From contig MU277684.1 of NCBI GenBank assembly GCA_022385805.1, positions 417,234-449,137 of the forward strand: 31,904 nt of DNA, in the 5' to 3' direction. Under the pieces are notes generated by a model. It was given only the letters and a program-made list of their open reading frames with translations, made no database searches and was not told the DNA's origin. A program made the position numbers and the translations under genes. This DNA is from Pilatotrama ljubarskyi. Its lineage: Eukaryota > Basidiomycota > Agaricomycetes > Polyporales > Polyporaceae. Below, piece after piece: positions 19,346-30,302 of this stretch (the stretch's first letter is position 1; each line of letters starts with the position of its first letter).

Positions 19346-19397
19346 CACCTGATCATCACAGATAAGGCGGCTAATTAGGCTGCCATAGTACCCCCCT
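19346..19397 (+). repeat. Left 52-bp terminal inverted repeat of the KDZ element
   Basis: Begins CACCTGATCATCACAG, ends TAGTACCCCCCT, and is the exact reverse complement of 30243-30294. The terminal T is also the first base of the solo LTR, so the true match may be 51 bp. Confidence 0.92.
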
Positions 19398-20087
19398 GTT
19401 AGGAACCGTGCGGGGGTAAGACCGGAATCCCGGAGGCCGGAAGATGGAAGGCCGATATCGGACCGGAAGGGTCCGATCGGAACCCAGTCGGAGTACGCAC
19501 GGTACTGGGGTATGGAGAGGACTCACGAAACTATTAGTAACGCGCTTCGAGAGTCGACGGAGTCCTCTAATTTACGGAGGAAGGTACGATTATGTAATCG
19601 GACCAAAAGCGGACCGATGTCGGAGGCCAGTCGGAGACCGGCGGTAGAAGTCGAAGGGGCGAAGTGCTGGTTACCAGAGGACAAGTCACGAAGGACTGGT
19701 CTTAGTAGTGTCGGAGTATGATCGGACCGGAGTCGGAATTGGATCGGACCGGAGATCGGAGGACGGAATGTTATTCCGGAGGATCAACAAATAGGTAAAG
19801 GACAGGGGACCGAAGAGTTGTACCAGCAGATCAAGTGGTTAACGAGATATCTGAACTAAAGAGCTACCCTATAGAATCCGAAGCTTGTATAGTAAGTAGT
19901 AAGTAAGGTTCGGGTTTGTAAGGAGTAACTGCGGAGAGGAGCTCGGAGGTCAGATCGCGTGGAGTACGGCGCAGGTTAGTCTCATCGCCGATGATGATGA
20001 CGAGTATCAGAGCGAGCCTTGGAGTCCGATCGGACCGATCGGGTTCCGAAGGGCGCCGGACCGGAAGGGTCCGCACGGGCGCTAACA
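19397..20087. mobile_element. Solo LTR (691 bp) inserted beside the left inverted repeat
   Basis: Begins TGTTAG and ends CTAACA, the inverted ends typical of LTRs. It sits between CCCCC (19392-19396) and GCCCC (20088-20092), a near 5-bp duplication within a C-run. The content is rich in GGACCGGA / TCCGATCGGA motifs: GGACCGGAAGGGTCCG occurs at about 19461 and again at about 20057. No coding frame and no second LTR copy in the window. Confidence 0.7.
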
Positions 20088-20578
20088 GCCCCCCCTCCAT
20101 TAAGTTGTTCCCAGCGGGTTCACTTGTATCAGTGGCGAGTTTGTTGTAACAAAGCTACCCTGTTCCTGTACCACTTATTGGAGCTCGCCATGTATAGGTA
20201 TGACGTCACTAGAATGCAGGCGTTCAGTATACGCCAAGACAACCCTCAGCAAGCGCCGAACCACTGCCCGCACTTGAACCCATCAGCGAAGGGCGCAGGA
20301 ACCCCAACGTGCTAAGAAGCCTCAAGCAGCCCGCTCACTGCGGCCCATGGCGTGCTTGTCAGAAAAGAGGCCGCAACTTGCGGACCATCGGGGTGTAGTA
20401 GTAGCGTACACAGCGGGATTGCGGCGAACACGCTTGTATTGCTTGCTAATTACATGACGGGCGGTACATCATACTATGTATTCGGAGCACGAGAGACGGG
20501 GCATGGAATGTAGTGTGCTGGATCAAGGACGTAAGCGACAGGAGGGCAGCGATGCAGACCGATGCACATACCGAGAAC
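20088..20578. other. 3' flank of the KDZ accessory gene
   Basis: About 490 bp between the solo LTR and the accessory gene stop. No supported gene and no clear repeat; likely untranslated and subterminal element sequence. Confidence 0.4.
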
Positions 20579-23500
20579 CTAGTTGGACGTGAGCGCATCA
20601 CGGGCAGAAGTCTTCTTGCTCTTCTTCGACTTCGCAGCGCCCGCCTTCTTCGTCTTGGTCGACTTGCTACCAGTGGCTTGAGCGGTGCTCGCGTCTTCCG
20701 CGGTCTGCGAAGTGGCGCTGGCGACGCCAACGTTCTCCTTCTCCTTGCGTGTCTTCTGCGCCCACTTAGCGACCATGACGGAGCGACCATCAGTGCCAGT
20801 CACAACGTCCATAGCGATGAACGTCGCTTCTTCCCAGGCCCGCTTCCGCCCGTGTATCTCCGGTGCTATGGCGGTGCTCGTGGTCGCATAGGTAGGCGTA
20901 GCAGCGGGGGTGTGCGCGGCAGGCGTGGCGACTGTGGTGGTCTCGTCAGAAGGGCTGCCGAGCGATGTAGCCGGCGGAGACGAAGTCGTAGACAGTGCGA
21001 GAAGAAGTGGGTCAATCACGGCGTCCGAGCTGCCGGACAAGCAGTCGGCGTTGTCGCGGTCACTGTGGGGGTCGCCGTAGCAGCTTCGTTGCCAGGGGCA
21101 GCATTTGGCAGGATGTCCTGAACGACGAGATCATCATTCAACGGCGCGACACCACTTCGCTTCGCCTTCCACTCCAGCCATTCAACATCGCTCAAAGAGC
21201 AGAAACAAGTGGCCCCGTTGGTCCATGCATTGATGAGAGTCTCGAGCTCCGGCCGGGAGCAGATCTCTCCTGGGGCGCAGAACTTCTTCAGCGGCCAGTT
21301 CTCGATCACGATGCCGTACCGGGCGGTGATTTTGCTGTCGAAGTTGACATAGCACATCCGAGTGATCTCACCGCGGGTGCTGCTCTGCTCTGAAAGGACA
21401 TGAGTGAACGCTTGAGCAAGCGCGTTCAGGTGAAACACGTACGAAGCTTCTTGTTGATCAGGACCGCGGCATCCTTCTTCAGCTTCAAGAGACCTTGCAC
21501 GTAATTGTATGTGATGCCTGGAGGCATGTGGTCAACACTAAGGAGATATGGATGCACATGGACAGACCGACGTACCTTGCATCCCAGAGATGCAGTAACC
21601 CTCCAGCTTCAGCACGAACGCATTGACGCTGCTCTGTGTGGCGAACGATACGAAATCCGCGACCCTCTTGCTGGACCAGAAGGTGTACGGCTGATTATAG
21701 GCCGACGTATCAGTGTGAACTGCGAAGAGCAGGATCTCTGTCCCGGTGCGGATGTGCAGGTCTTCCAGCTGCGATGGTGCATGTCAGTGTGCGATGGGGG
21801 TGTACCATGTAAGCCAACAGGGGCGTACCTCGCACTGGATGTTCGCAATGGTGGCCCTTGCATCGTGGAAGGATTGAATGGGGACTGTGTGCGTCCCCTT
21901 CTTGTGGTTCTCCCGATGTTCCTCCATCTCCTTCAAGGTGTCGTCCGTGGCGGCTTGCTGCTCCTCCTTGGACATCGCCTTCCACTGCTCGGCAATGTCC
22001 CGTGCGACATCGCCGTCAGACACGCGCGTACGATCAGCACCCTCCGGCAGCTCTAGATAGTGGGTCGCAGTGAGTCCGAGAGCTATGAGAGCAACGATAT
22101 AACAGCGAGCAGGGGATACGTACCAGCGTTGCGCCGCTGCAGCCCCCTGGAGAGATAGGCGTTCCAGCGACTCGTCCTCCTTTTGCGAGATTTGAGGCAC
22201 GTTGATTGCATAATGAGATGATAGTAATACTCCGCGCTGTGAGATTGAAACTCCACGTGCATCTTCTTTGCGGCATCCCAGACGGCATCGCGGGCCTCCT
22301 CGACCGCGCTGTTAAGCGAGCGGGCGCGTTCCTCACGTTCTAGCTCGAGTTGCGCCTTCTGCAGAGGCGTGAGCTGGTGACCCTTTCTTTTCGAGCGATG
22401 GCGCACGGAAACCCGGGTCCTCGTCTGTTTGTTGACGAAGCGCTGGAGCCCGTCTTCATTTCCGCGGAAGCGCACCATGTAGAGCACGGAGACGATGTCG
22501 GCGACGACGAGCGCAGGCGCGAGGAAGGGAGAAGGAAGGCAGTCTCGGAGGCTGGCATCGCGCAGGAAGAAATACTGCCAGTGCGAGGGGACACCAGGCA
22601 GGTCCGGCTCGGACCAAGTGTTACAATTGCGCTGGAAAATCTAGTGAATATATGTGGTGTGGATTTATCAGATGAGGTTGAGAGCACGAAAACATGATCG
22701 TCCAACCACGTTACTTCGATCACATATGCACATGCTCGGACTACGGTACATACTTCATGACGACTGCACCCATGCACTGAGCAAGCCCCACACGTACTTG
22801 GCATCGACAACAGGAAGCTCAAGCGGAGGATGTCCCACCGTAATGACAAACTCACTGAGGCTCGCGCTCCAGATAAAGGCCTGCAGAACGTGAAGCTGGA
22901 GGTCGACGCCGATGCGTCGAACCACGAACCAGACATCAATGGTGGGTCCAAGGCTGAGCACGGGGGCCATGTCCGCGGCAGGTAGCCCAGCAGGGCGTAT
23001 GATGCGCCGCAGGTGATCCAGGATTGGGTGCGGCATCTCGCCCTCGCCTTGGCCCTCGTCGTCCGAGACATCGATCACTGATGAGGATGAGCGTACACCC
23101 GCATATCGATGAGAGCGATGACTCACCTGGCATAGTATGATGACGAGGGCGCATCGGGGATGTGGTGTCAAGGCCCCGCATCCGTGGCGAGGAGGCGAGG
23201 ATATCATCGTTGCGCCGATGAATGTGTCGTGGGGTGAGGGGCGGACAAGTCTCTTGGGTCGTAGGTGCTGCCGCAGCGTCCTGTGTAGAGAGGCTCTTGG
23301 AGAGCGGCTTGATGGGAGAACCGGGGCGTGATGCGGACGACTTCACCGGTGAGCTGCAACGTGCGGGGCTGCTCTGAACCAGGGAGGTCGATATAGCGGT
23401 GGGATTCGTAGGGGGTGATGGCGGTGAGACTCGGGATGCGGTGGGAAGGGGGCCGTGATACAGGTTGGAGGGGGGCGGGTCCCAGCCAATGGTCCGAAGG

Positions 23501-24108
23501 GTGTTGGGCCGGGAGGAGGCACAGTGAACACGGGCTTGAGATGGTCCTTGTCGAGCATGTAGAGGATCGCGTTTCCGAACATCCAGAATTTCTTGTACTT
23601 GGCTTTCTTGAAGGACGTGAGGGGTTGCAGATGGGTCTTCCTAGACGTACCACCATTAGGACAAGCGCAAGACAGGGCTCCAGAAGACGTACCAGTCGAA
23701 GCCGTGATAAATCCCTGTCTCGTGAGCGACCTTGAACGCATAGAAAGGACGTTCCTCCGATTGCATAAAAGCTCGCTTGACGAGGCCTGAGGTCATGATA
23801 GCTTGTCTGATTTCTCCTGCATCCTCGGGGTTCTTCAGCTGTGCGACAATCTCCGTGTTGAGCTCATGGATCTTCAATGCCTGACGGCAACTGCGACACA
23901 CGATGACGATCAGGAGCAGATTCGCATGCCTACCGAGTGCCGTATCTGGCGGGCTATGAGATAGTTAGCATAGGAGAGTCCTTGCACCGAGGCCGGTGAC
24001 ATACTGTTCAGTGAAGACCCCAGGATGATCTCGATCCAACACCACAAAATACACGCCCTCATCCCCACCCTGGAGCGCGTGAGTAGAGCCGTCCTCCTCT
24101 TTGTTGAA
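20579..24108 (-). pseudogene. KDZ-element accessory gene: RNase H1 N-domain, HMG-like segment, Lys-rich tail
   Basis: Spliced gene. Introns that keep phase: 23641-23692, 23078-23126, 22641-22769, 22053-22123, 21769-21828, 21518-21575 and 21390-21442; 23891-24004 is less certain. The first visible exon has 'VYFVVLDRDHPGVF', then 'FYAFKVAHETGIYHGFDW' spliced to 'KKAKYKKFWMFGNAILYML', the pattern of the RNase H1 N-terminal (caulimovirus viroplasmin) domain that binds RNA-DNA hybrids. After a Ser/Pro linker come 'VIDVSDDEGQG', 'ILDHLRRIIRPAGLP', 'FQRNCNTWSEPDLPG', an HMG-like helical block ('SRWNAYLSRGLQRRNAELPE', 'EQWKAMSKEEQQAAT'), 'GTEILLFAVHTD', 'RMCYVNFDSKITARYGIVIE' and a basic Ala/Lys tail. 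Frame changes near 23450-23600 and near 21020-21045 imply indels. The 5' end beyond 24108 is not resolved. Function unknown; probably DNA/RNA binding in the nucleus. Confidence 0.75.
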
Positions 24109-25529
24109 CTAGGCGCTTAGTAATAGCAGCATAGTCAACCGGTCGCACTTAGTCATAGGTGCTGACACACGGACAATAGAGTTCGTGGCTGGTAGATACT
24201 GGATAGGTTCTAGCACAGCCACATGTACAGTAGTATATAAGACCGCTCTGTAGGAGCGGATCTCTAAGTCGCTTTCTTCTCTCAACCACTACGTGTGCCT
24301 CTACCCAAGTGCTCCACAGGTAAGCTGAGCCTAGCGGGCTTTCCGCTGCGTGCCAAGCCCTGCTCAACACTCTTCTGCTTTGACAGCGCTGGGCGCCCCT
24401 TGGGCCATGTGGTTGAGGAACGCAAGCTGGTAGGATGGAGGAGAGATGCAGTCAGATAGCTTGCCGTACGAGCTGCTGTACGGTCGCTTACCCCGCGCTT
24501 ACGGACTCGGGGTCCGGCCCGGGCTGGAATGTGGGGTAGGGACAAAGCTCTGTCTGTTGCACCGATGGCCATAGCAATACAGGCTCGACATATACAACAC
24601 TATGGATATACCGAGCCTGAAGATGCACTTTGCACCAGGACTTGGCGCGACCATCATGCGGGATGCAGGACGGGGTCCGAGTCGTGATGTTGCAGCAATG
24701 AATGGGGCCCGGTCGGTGCCGCATCCTACTCGTCCTCCAATCTGCTGCATCTCTTGCCAATGCATACAGCAGCTACTCAACTGCAAACGAACCACAGTGA
24801 GACTCGTCGAGTCATCGCCTACACGTTCTCGTGAGGTTGAACAACAACGACTGCTCGACCGGCGACATATCAGCAATGGTGTAGCTTTCGCTCGTTCGAC
24901 GCAGATGCGCCGACCGAGCTCAGACTGCGAGTTACAGCACGTACTACTTGCCCATACCCCACAAGCACGCATGCTATTGCGAGCACAGTCATGAGAATAC
25001 ATAGCATTGTGGCTATAGAAGACCGCGACCATGCATAACTTCTATATCGCCTCTATGTACACTGGCCGCGAAACAAGGTATCCGTGATGTACGTATAGGA
25101 AACAGACTCTCTGTGTGCACTTGCACCGTTGCCGCTGGTAATACCTATTACTTTTGCTACGTACACTTTCTGCACGTACCATAGTCATACTCACCACATG
25201 AGCTCTAGAGTATGGGAACGGCAGAATTGGGGAGAAACAGTTGCATTATGAGGGAAAATGCTTAAGCACGAATACAAGTACTACCATGCCAGTTTGAGGG
25301 GCGCCGTGTTGAACATCTACGAGCGGTCGGGCACCCGTGCAGTGCACTCGCGCTACATCTAGCAGTTCAGGTAGGATTCTACAATCTACCATCAGTCTCT
25401 CAGCCTCTTAAAAACACTCAATAGGAATGCAGCAGATGAATACTAAGAGCTATGCTGAACCGGTGATGTGGGGGAAGCTCGAATTATGGTAGACTCAGTA
25501 CAACTATACCATACAGACTCCAGATACCC
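24109..25529. other. Intergenic region between the two KDZ-element genes
   Basis: About 1.4 kb. It should hold the promoter and possibly first exon(s) of the accessory gene (an acceptor-like TAG with a CTAAG branch site lies just upstream of 24108). Open frames of 130-177 codons on both strands around 24500-25030 overlap and show no motif. On the plus strand TATATAAG (about 24234-24241) precedes a CCGCTC-GAGCGG hairpin (24243-24259) and splice-like GTAAGC...TTTGACAG; no gene could be linked to it. Confidence 0.35.
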
Positions 25530-28500
25530 CTAAGCTCCGAGCTGACCGGTGAAGTCCGCCAGTGCCGTCAACTCGTCCTGCACCTCCTCATCTTCCAGAT
25601 CAGCATCGTCGGCGTCGATGTCGTCCAGCGCAAGACTCCGAGGCTCGGCGACATCTTGAGGATCACGGCCCTGAGTGTGCCCAGGCGCCGCGGCAGCATC
25701 AGTGCCAGCACGCCGTCCTGGCGTAGGATTTCCCGAGAAACCGGGAAGCTTGTATAACTTCTCGAGGGTCGCCAGTACGTGGGCGTTGGCGGCACATCGA
25801 CGGGTTACATACTCCAGCACCGCACCATGTACAACATCCCCTGTGGTCGCTAGCTGGGTCAGCACATCCACGAAGAGTGCCTCCTCATCACGGATTGCGG
25901 TATGTACGCGGTGAGCCTCGATATTCACTGCCGTGATCTCCTCATGGGCACGCGCCAAGCGTCGCGCGCGCCAGACCGTCTCGCGCACCGCAGAGTGCGC
26001 CCAGGGCTTCTCACGAATATCTGCCCTCGTATCGTTGAGGAGGTCGAACTCCTGAATGAGGTGATAATGCGAGACTGTCTCCCAATCAAGTTTGGGGCGA
26101 GGGGGATCGAGCGCGCTCGCAGCCGTGTTGTATACCTGAATCGCATTCCGAAGAGCCCAGGAACGAGTTTGCATGTTCTTGGCAATGTGACGGCGCATCC
26201 AGTATCCTGAGCTCATCAGCATACAGAATCCGAGAACGACTGCGGTACTCACCCGTCTGCGAGAGGTTCATCTTGTGCAACTCGAACAGGCGTTGCACGA
26301 CGAGACGCTGCACGTTCGCTAGTGCTTGCTGATACTTGCGCGTCACGATGTATTGTGCGACGTGCATGTACTCCGCATCACTGGGCTGCCATCGAGCGGC
26401 AATGCCGAGATGGACTTCAAGATCCGCGACCTCCAAGGTAAGCGCCTTACGCCGGTCGTCGAGATAACGCCTCGCAGTTTCAATCTTGCGCCGCGCTGTC
26501 TCAGCTTTATGCCCCGTCGACAATTCCCCCTCGTAGTCTGTGATAGGGCTGGTGCGTGCGGGTAGGAAGTCGAGACTGAGGGGGCTGTCTGTCGTGAGAA
26601 ATTTCCTGTTTGCCTTGGCGAGTTCAGCTCTGTACTAAGGTTTAGTGAGAGAATAACTTAAAACTCCGAGCGACATACGAGACAGAGCGAAGCTCTTGTA
26701 GAGCCTCGACATATGCAATCTCATGCAGGTCCTGAGGAGACTTGGTGCCCAGCGAGCTAAGATAAGCGCGCTCCTCGTCGGCAAAGCGTGCGAGCGCCTC
26801 CGGCGTCAAGCCGAGCGACTGGAGCGCTTTGGCCACGACGATACCTTGTTTGCGGATGATTGTGAGGGCTTGGCGATAGTTGTTGTACAGCATTTTACCA
26901 AGGTTGAGATACTTCTCATCATCCCACTGTTGAAAGAAAGCATCAATGAGTACTCTCCGACGATACGGCGACGTGTAACGTGTGACGGCCGCGAGCTGAT
27001 TAGATGCGCTAAAGATCCGCTCGAGGGTCTCGAGATCCTCCAACCCCATCCCTTCAATACAGATCGGATGGTGCCGGACCTGACAGGAATACTCATGTGA
27101 GTACCCGTGGAACGCGTTAACGCATAGACGGGAGTTGAGCGCGGCAAAGCGCGCAGCAAGCGAACTCTTGTTCACCGTCTTCACGAGGGCACAGCCCACA
27201 TCGTACCCGCAGACCGTTCGCTCGCCAACGACATCGAGTGCTTTGCTGATAGTCGCGAGCGGATACTTTGCCCTGAGTGATACAATCAGTGATAGCGTGG
27301 GCGTACCAAAAGGAAGCACCACTCACAGCTCGCCACTATGTACCATGTCAATGATCCACAGAATGAATCCGTGCCGGCACGCACTGGCAAAGATCCCGGT
27401 CTCATCGAATATGTCCCAAGATCGCTTCTTCTCATCCGACTGTGCCGCTTTCTAATTCTTCGTACACGAAGACTGTCTGGCATCGCCATCAGTCGGGTCA
27501 CCCTCGACATCGGCCTCTCCTTCCGGCAGCAGCGTGGACTCTTCCGCCATCCTTTCGGCCAGCGGAGGGGTGGTAGCAGACGAGGGAATGGGACGAGCCA
27601 CGACTCCGGGGTCGTCCACTGCGAAGGGCTCGGCAGGTCCAGGTTCTAGGGGCCGAGAGTCCATCGATGCAGGGACCTCTGTCGGCATCATGCCAGAAGA
27701 TGCGCAGGGAGCTGCAGAGCAGTCGGTGACGTTGAGGAGCTCGGTGGGGGTTGAGGAGAGGGACGCCGGGGTAGACCCGGTCATGTCAGCTGAATTGATG
27801 TCAGCGCACGGCTGACCCAAGGGCACGGCGGTGCGGTCAAGGACGGCTGGGTCGTCGATCTCCATTCCATCGAGGTGATCGATACCGCCCGGCGCGGCGG
27901 CGGCATTGATGAGCGGCGCCCTCTTCTCTGACTTGGCGCGAACTTCGTGCGCAAAGCGCTCGACGTACTCCTTGGGCAAGAAGTAGTCGCTATCTTCGAA
28001 AATGCGGCTGTCACCTGTCTTCCGACCGCCGAGCGTGCGCATTCGTTTCAGTGAATTGTTGCCGTCCATACAGTACATTCGTGAGAATGTCTGCGGTGGT
28101 TCATCCGCAAGCTACTTGCATTTCATATTCCATCAGCATATCTTGAACGTCAAGGGCACGCACGCAATGGACATATCTTGTAACAACATGCGGTGCACGC
28201 GTTTTGCACTCTCCAATCCGGCGTATCTCGACCGAGCGCCCCGTCAACCTGCTTCTTGACAGCTCGGAGAATAGCGAGATAGATGTCGAAGGTGTCCGAT
28301 ATCACGTTGCGGATTGTTCGGCGGTACGGGATCTATGGACCCAACCTCTTGTCAGCCCTATAGACGTTCAGTATGCTCGCTTGGGGACAACGTATGCAGT
28401 AGTAATAGCACACGAGCTTCGCAAATGCCTCCATGCTGAAGGAAGCCTTGAAGAGACGGATGCGCCGGAAGAGCTCGAGCGTCTTGAGGGACACGGCCAT

Positions 28501-29395
28501 TGAGGGTCGAATTGGAGTCGTGCTGAGGTAGCCGTTGAGGACTAGTGACTCCGCGAGAGACAGGGCTGTCGTGGAAGAGATCTTTGCAGTATTTGCAGTC
28601 GAGAAGACATCGAGGACGTCGATGACGAACGGCTCGAGGGGGGCAGCAGGCGGCGGCGGCGGCTGCGACAAGGCAGACGGGACTGACCCAGTACTACATG
28701 GATCTAGAGCTGAGGGAGGGGGGCACTCGGCTTCATGCGTCTGGGTCTCGAGCTCACTGTCGTCGCAGTGGGATGGTGAGGTGGTGTTCTTGCTCGAGTC
28801 ACCAGGGGACGGGTACCGCCAGACGGGATATGCGTCTATTAGTCGCGGCATTACCTCGTTCCAATGCGCGTCCAGATGTTGGATACGCTGCTTCCAGGTG
28901 TGCTTGTCGTCGTACTTGCGAAATCGATTGCTACGGGAGGTGTCAATGCGAGTCCTATCACAGCAGTCAGGGTACTCACGTGAACTCAAGCACCTCACGC
29001 ATATCCTCATCTGCGACCTCCACCCCATCCTCAACTTCCTCCCAGCCATCGTCCTCCGCGTGACCATCCACCAGATGCTGCGCGTCGAAGTTCTGGCCGT
29101 CCGGGTCAGCCCCAACCTCAGGAGCGGGCCCTCCACGTGCAGCCAACAGCACGCGTAGTGTATCCTCGTCAAGGCCTATAGAGCCTTGAACCGTGATATT
29201 AGAAAGAGAGTCTCGGGACTTACCAGAGAGGTTCTGCAAGCATTCTTGCGCAGCTTGAGCTTGTGCCCGCGTGATTTCGTTGGTGCGCACAAGCTTCTTC
29301 CGAAAAACCTTACGGACGGGCCCATCTGAATCAAGGCGATCATATGGCGACGAGGAATGTACTGCCCGTGTTGCTCTGGACCGCTTGCTTCCCAT
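25530..29395 (-). pseudogene. KDZ-superfamily transposase, seven exons, one nonsense codon
   Basis: Exons 29395-28980, 28930-28396, 28332-28177, 28111-27327, 27272-26679, 26629-26253 and 26206-25530 sum to 3,540 nt (1,180 codons) with all phases consistent. ATG at 29395 (MGSKRSRATR). Conserved blocks: 'FVIDVLDVF', 'TTPIRPSMAVSLKTLELF', 'AFAKLV', 'IPYRRTIRNVISDTFDIYLA', 'CTACCYK' (Cys cluster, about 363-367), 'MDGNNSLKRM' (about D385), 'FDETGIFASACRHGFILW' (about D605), 'GYDVGC' (about D655), 'FHGYSH', 'EGMGLEDLETLERIFSASN', 'LNLSQTGYWMRRHIAK' and 'PPRPKLDWETVSHY'. These fit the KDZ transposase, which excises and inserts the element. TAG at 27452-27454 lies where the family has Trp ('TKN-W-KAA'). 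Introns 28333-28395 and 28112-28176 start AT instead of GT. The promoter should lie right of 29395. Confidence 0.9.
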
Positions 29396-30242
29396 TTTCC
29401 AAGACAGAGTGAAGACACGGGGCGGCAAAACCGACGGTTGTGTGTTGCAAGAAGAGAGACGATGAGAACTCAGGCTAGCAGATCAGGTCTTGTAACATGC
29501 TAGACCATCCAGAGCATCGAGATAGCCCAAGTGCAGTCAATGGAAGAGAGGCGGGCTGTTGCGCGGACGCGACGAGAGAGACGTGGGCACAATGAGGATG
29601 TCGTCCGGTGCAGCGTCGAAGAAGGCGGGGTTAGCGCCCGTCGTGGGCCGGCGGAAAGGTCCGTGCGGCGCAGCGCGGGCGCTTGTAGCAGGGGTTCTTG
29701 GCCTCTACTCAACGCCGAGCGGGCAATGACATCACACTTGCCGCCAGGGTGCTGAGAACGTCCGGCGTAAAACTAGTATAGCACAGAGGCACCAAAGGGG
29801 CCACGAGATGAGCGTGTATTCCGTACACATAAGTATCCGAGCAAGAACGAGGGAAAACGATGCAGAAATGAGCGAGAGACGGCGGAAACAGCGCTGACGT
29901 CGTCGGGAACGATGAGCAGGGGGTCGTCGCTGTCGTGCGGCACTGTAGCGCCCAGGGGTCGCCGTCGTGCGGCACTGTAGCGCCCAGGGGGTGGCTCGTG
30001 CCGACGTGCCGAAGCACGCGCTGCAGGCACCTGTGTGCGGCCCTTGTACTCAACGCCCGGTTGATCTATCTTATCAGCTCAGATCTGCCAGATCTGTGAT
30101 CTAACGTTATCAGCGAGCCACCATGCAACTCCCTATATGGGAGAGCGGGATGCATTACCTTGTAGAGCAGGAGGGAGGGCCAGTGTGCCGTGTAACTGGC
30201 AGTATGTGGCCCTACGGCTTTCCGGGCTTGTTAGCTTGCCAA
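29396..30242. other. Right subterminal region and presumed promoter of the KDZ transposase
   Basis: No supported gene. A 27-bp unit (GTCGTGCGGCACTGTAGCGC...) is repeated at 29932-29958 and 29964-29990. CAGATCT-GCC-AGATCTG (30080-30096) is a perfect small hairpin, flanked by TTATCAGC at about 30070 and 30107. A phrase like CTACTCAACGCC at about 29706 recurs as GTACTCAACGCC at about 30046. Such short repeats could be transposase-binding sites; this is inference. Confidence 0.5.
29932..29990. repeat. 27-bp direct repeat, two copies, in the KDZ subterminal region
   Basis: Identical units at 29932-29958 and 29964-29990 separated by 5 bp. Confidence 0.85.
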
Positions 30243-30294
30243 AGGGGGGTACTATGGCAGCCTAATTAGCCGCCTTATCTGTGATGATCAGGTG
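30243..30294 (-). repeat. Right 52-bp terminal inverted repeat of the KDZ element
   Basis: Starts AGGGGGGTACTATGG, ends GATGATCAGGTG; exact reverse complement of 19346-19397. Confidence 0.92.
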
Positions 30295-30302
30295 GTAGGG
30301 CC
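30295..30302. repeat. 8-bp target-site duplication of the KDZ element, right copy
   Basis: GTAGGGCC, identical to 19338-19345. Confidence 0.92.

Larger units (their letters stand above)
19346..30294 (-). mobile_element. Complete KDZ-superfamily DNA transposon, 10,949 bp
   Basis: The ends are perfect 52-bp inverted repeats (CACCTGATCATC... on the left; ...GATGATCAGGTG on the right) and both are abutted by GTAGGGCC, an 8-bp target duplication. The two genes inside, a KDZ transposase and a multi-domain accessory gene, both read on the minus strand. KDZ (Kyakuja-Dileera-Zisupton) elements are large DNA transposons expanded in basidiomycetes. The identical ends suggest a fairly recent insertion, yet the transposase has a nonsense codon, so this copy may have moved using another copy's enzyme or been inactivated afterwards. 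A solo LTR later entered next to the left repeat. Confidence 0.92.

Noticed and set aside
20513..21121. Plus-strand open frame of about 200 codons
   Set aside because: It is antisense to the accessory gene's last exon, which has conserved blocks and consistent splice phases on the minus strand.
24226..24400. Plus-strand promoter with spliced leader (TATATAAG, GTAAGC...GACAG)
   Set aside because: No downstream coding frame with recognisable content; probably chance or a degraded element.
19346..30294. TET/JBP oxygenase gene inside the KDZ element
   Set aside because: Such genes are known to associate with KDZ elements in some mushrooms, but no matching motif was seen in either gene here.
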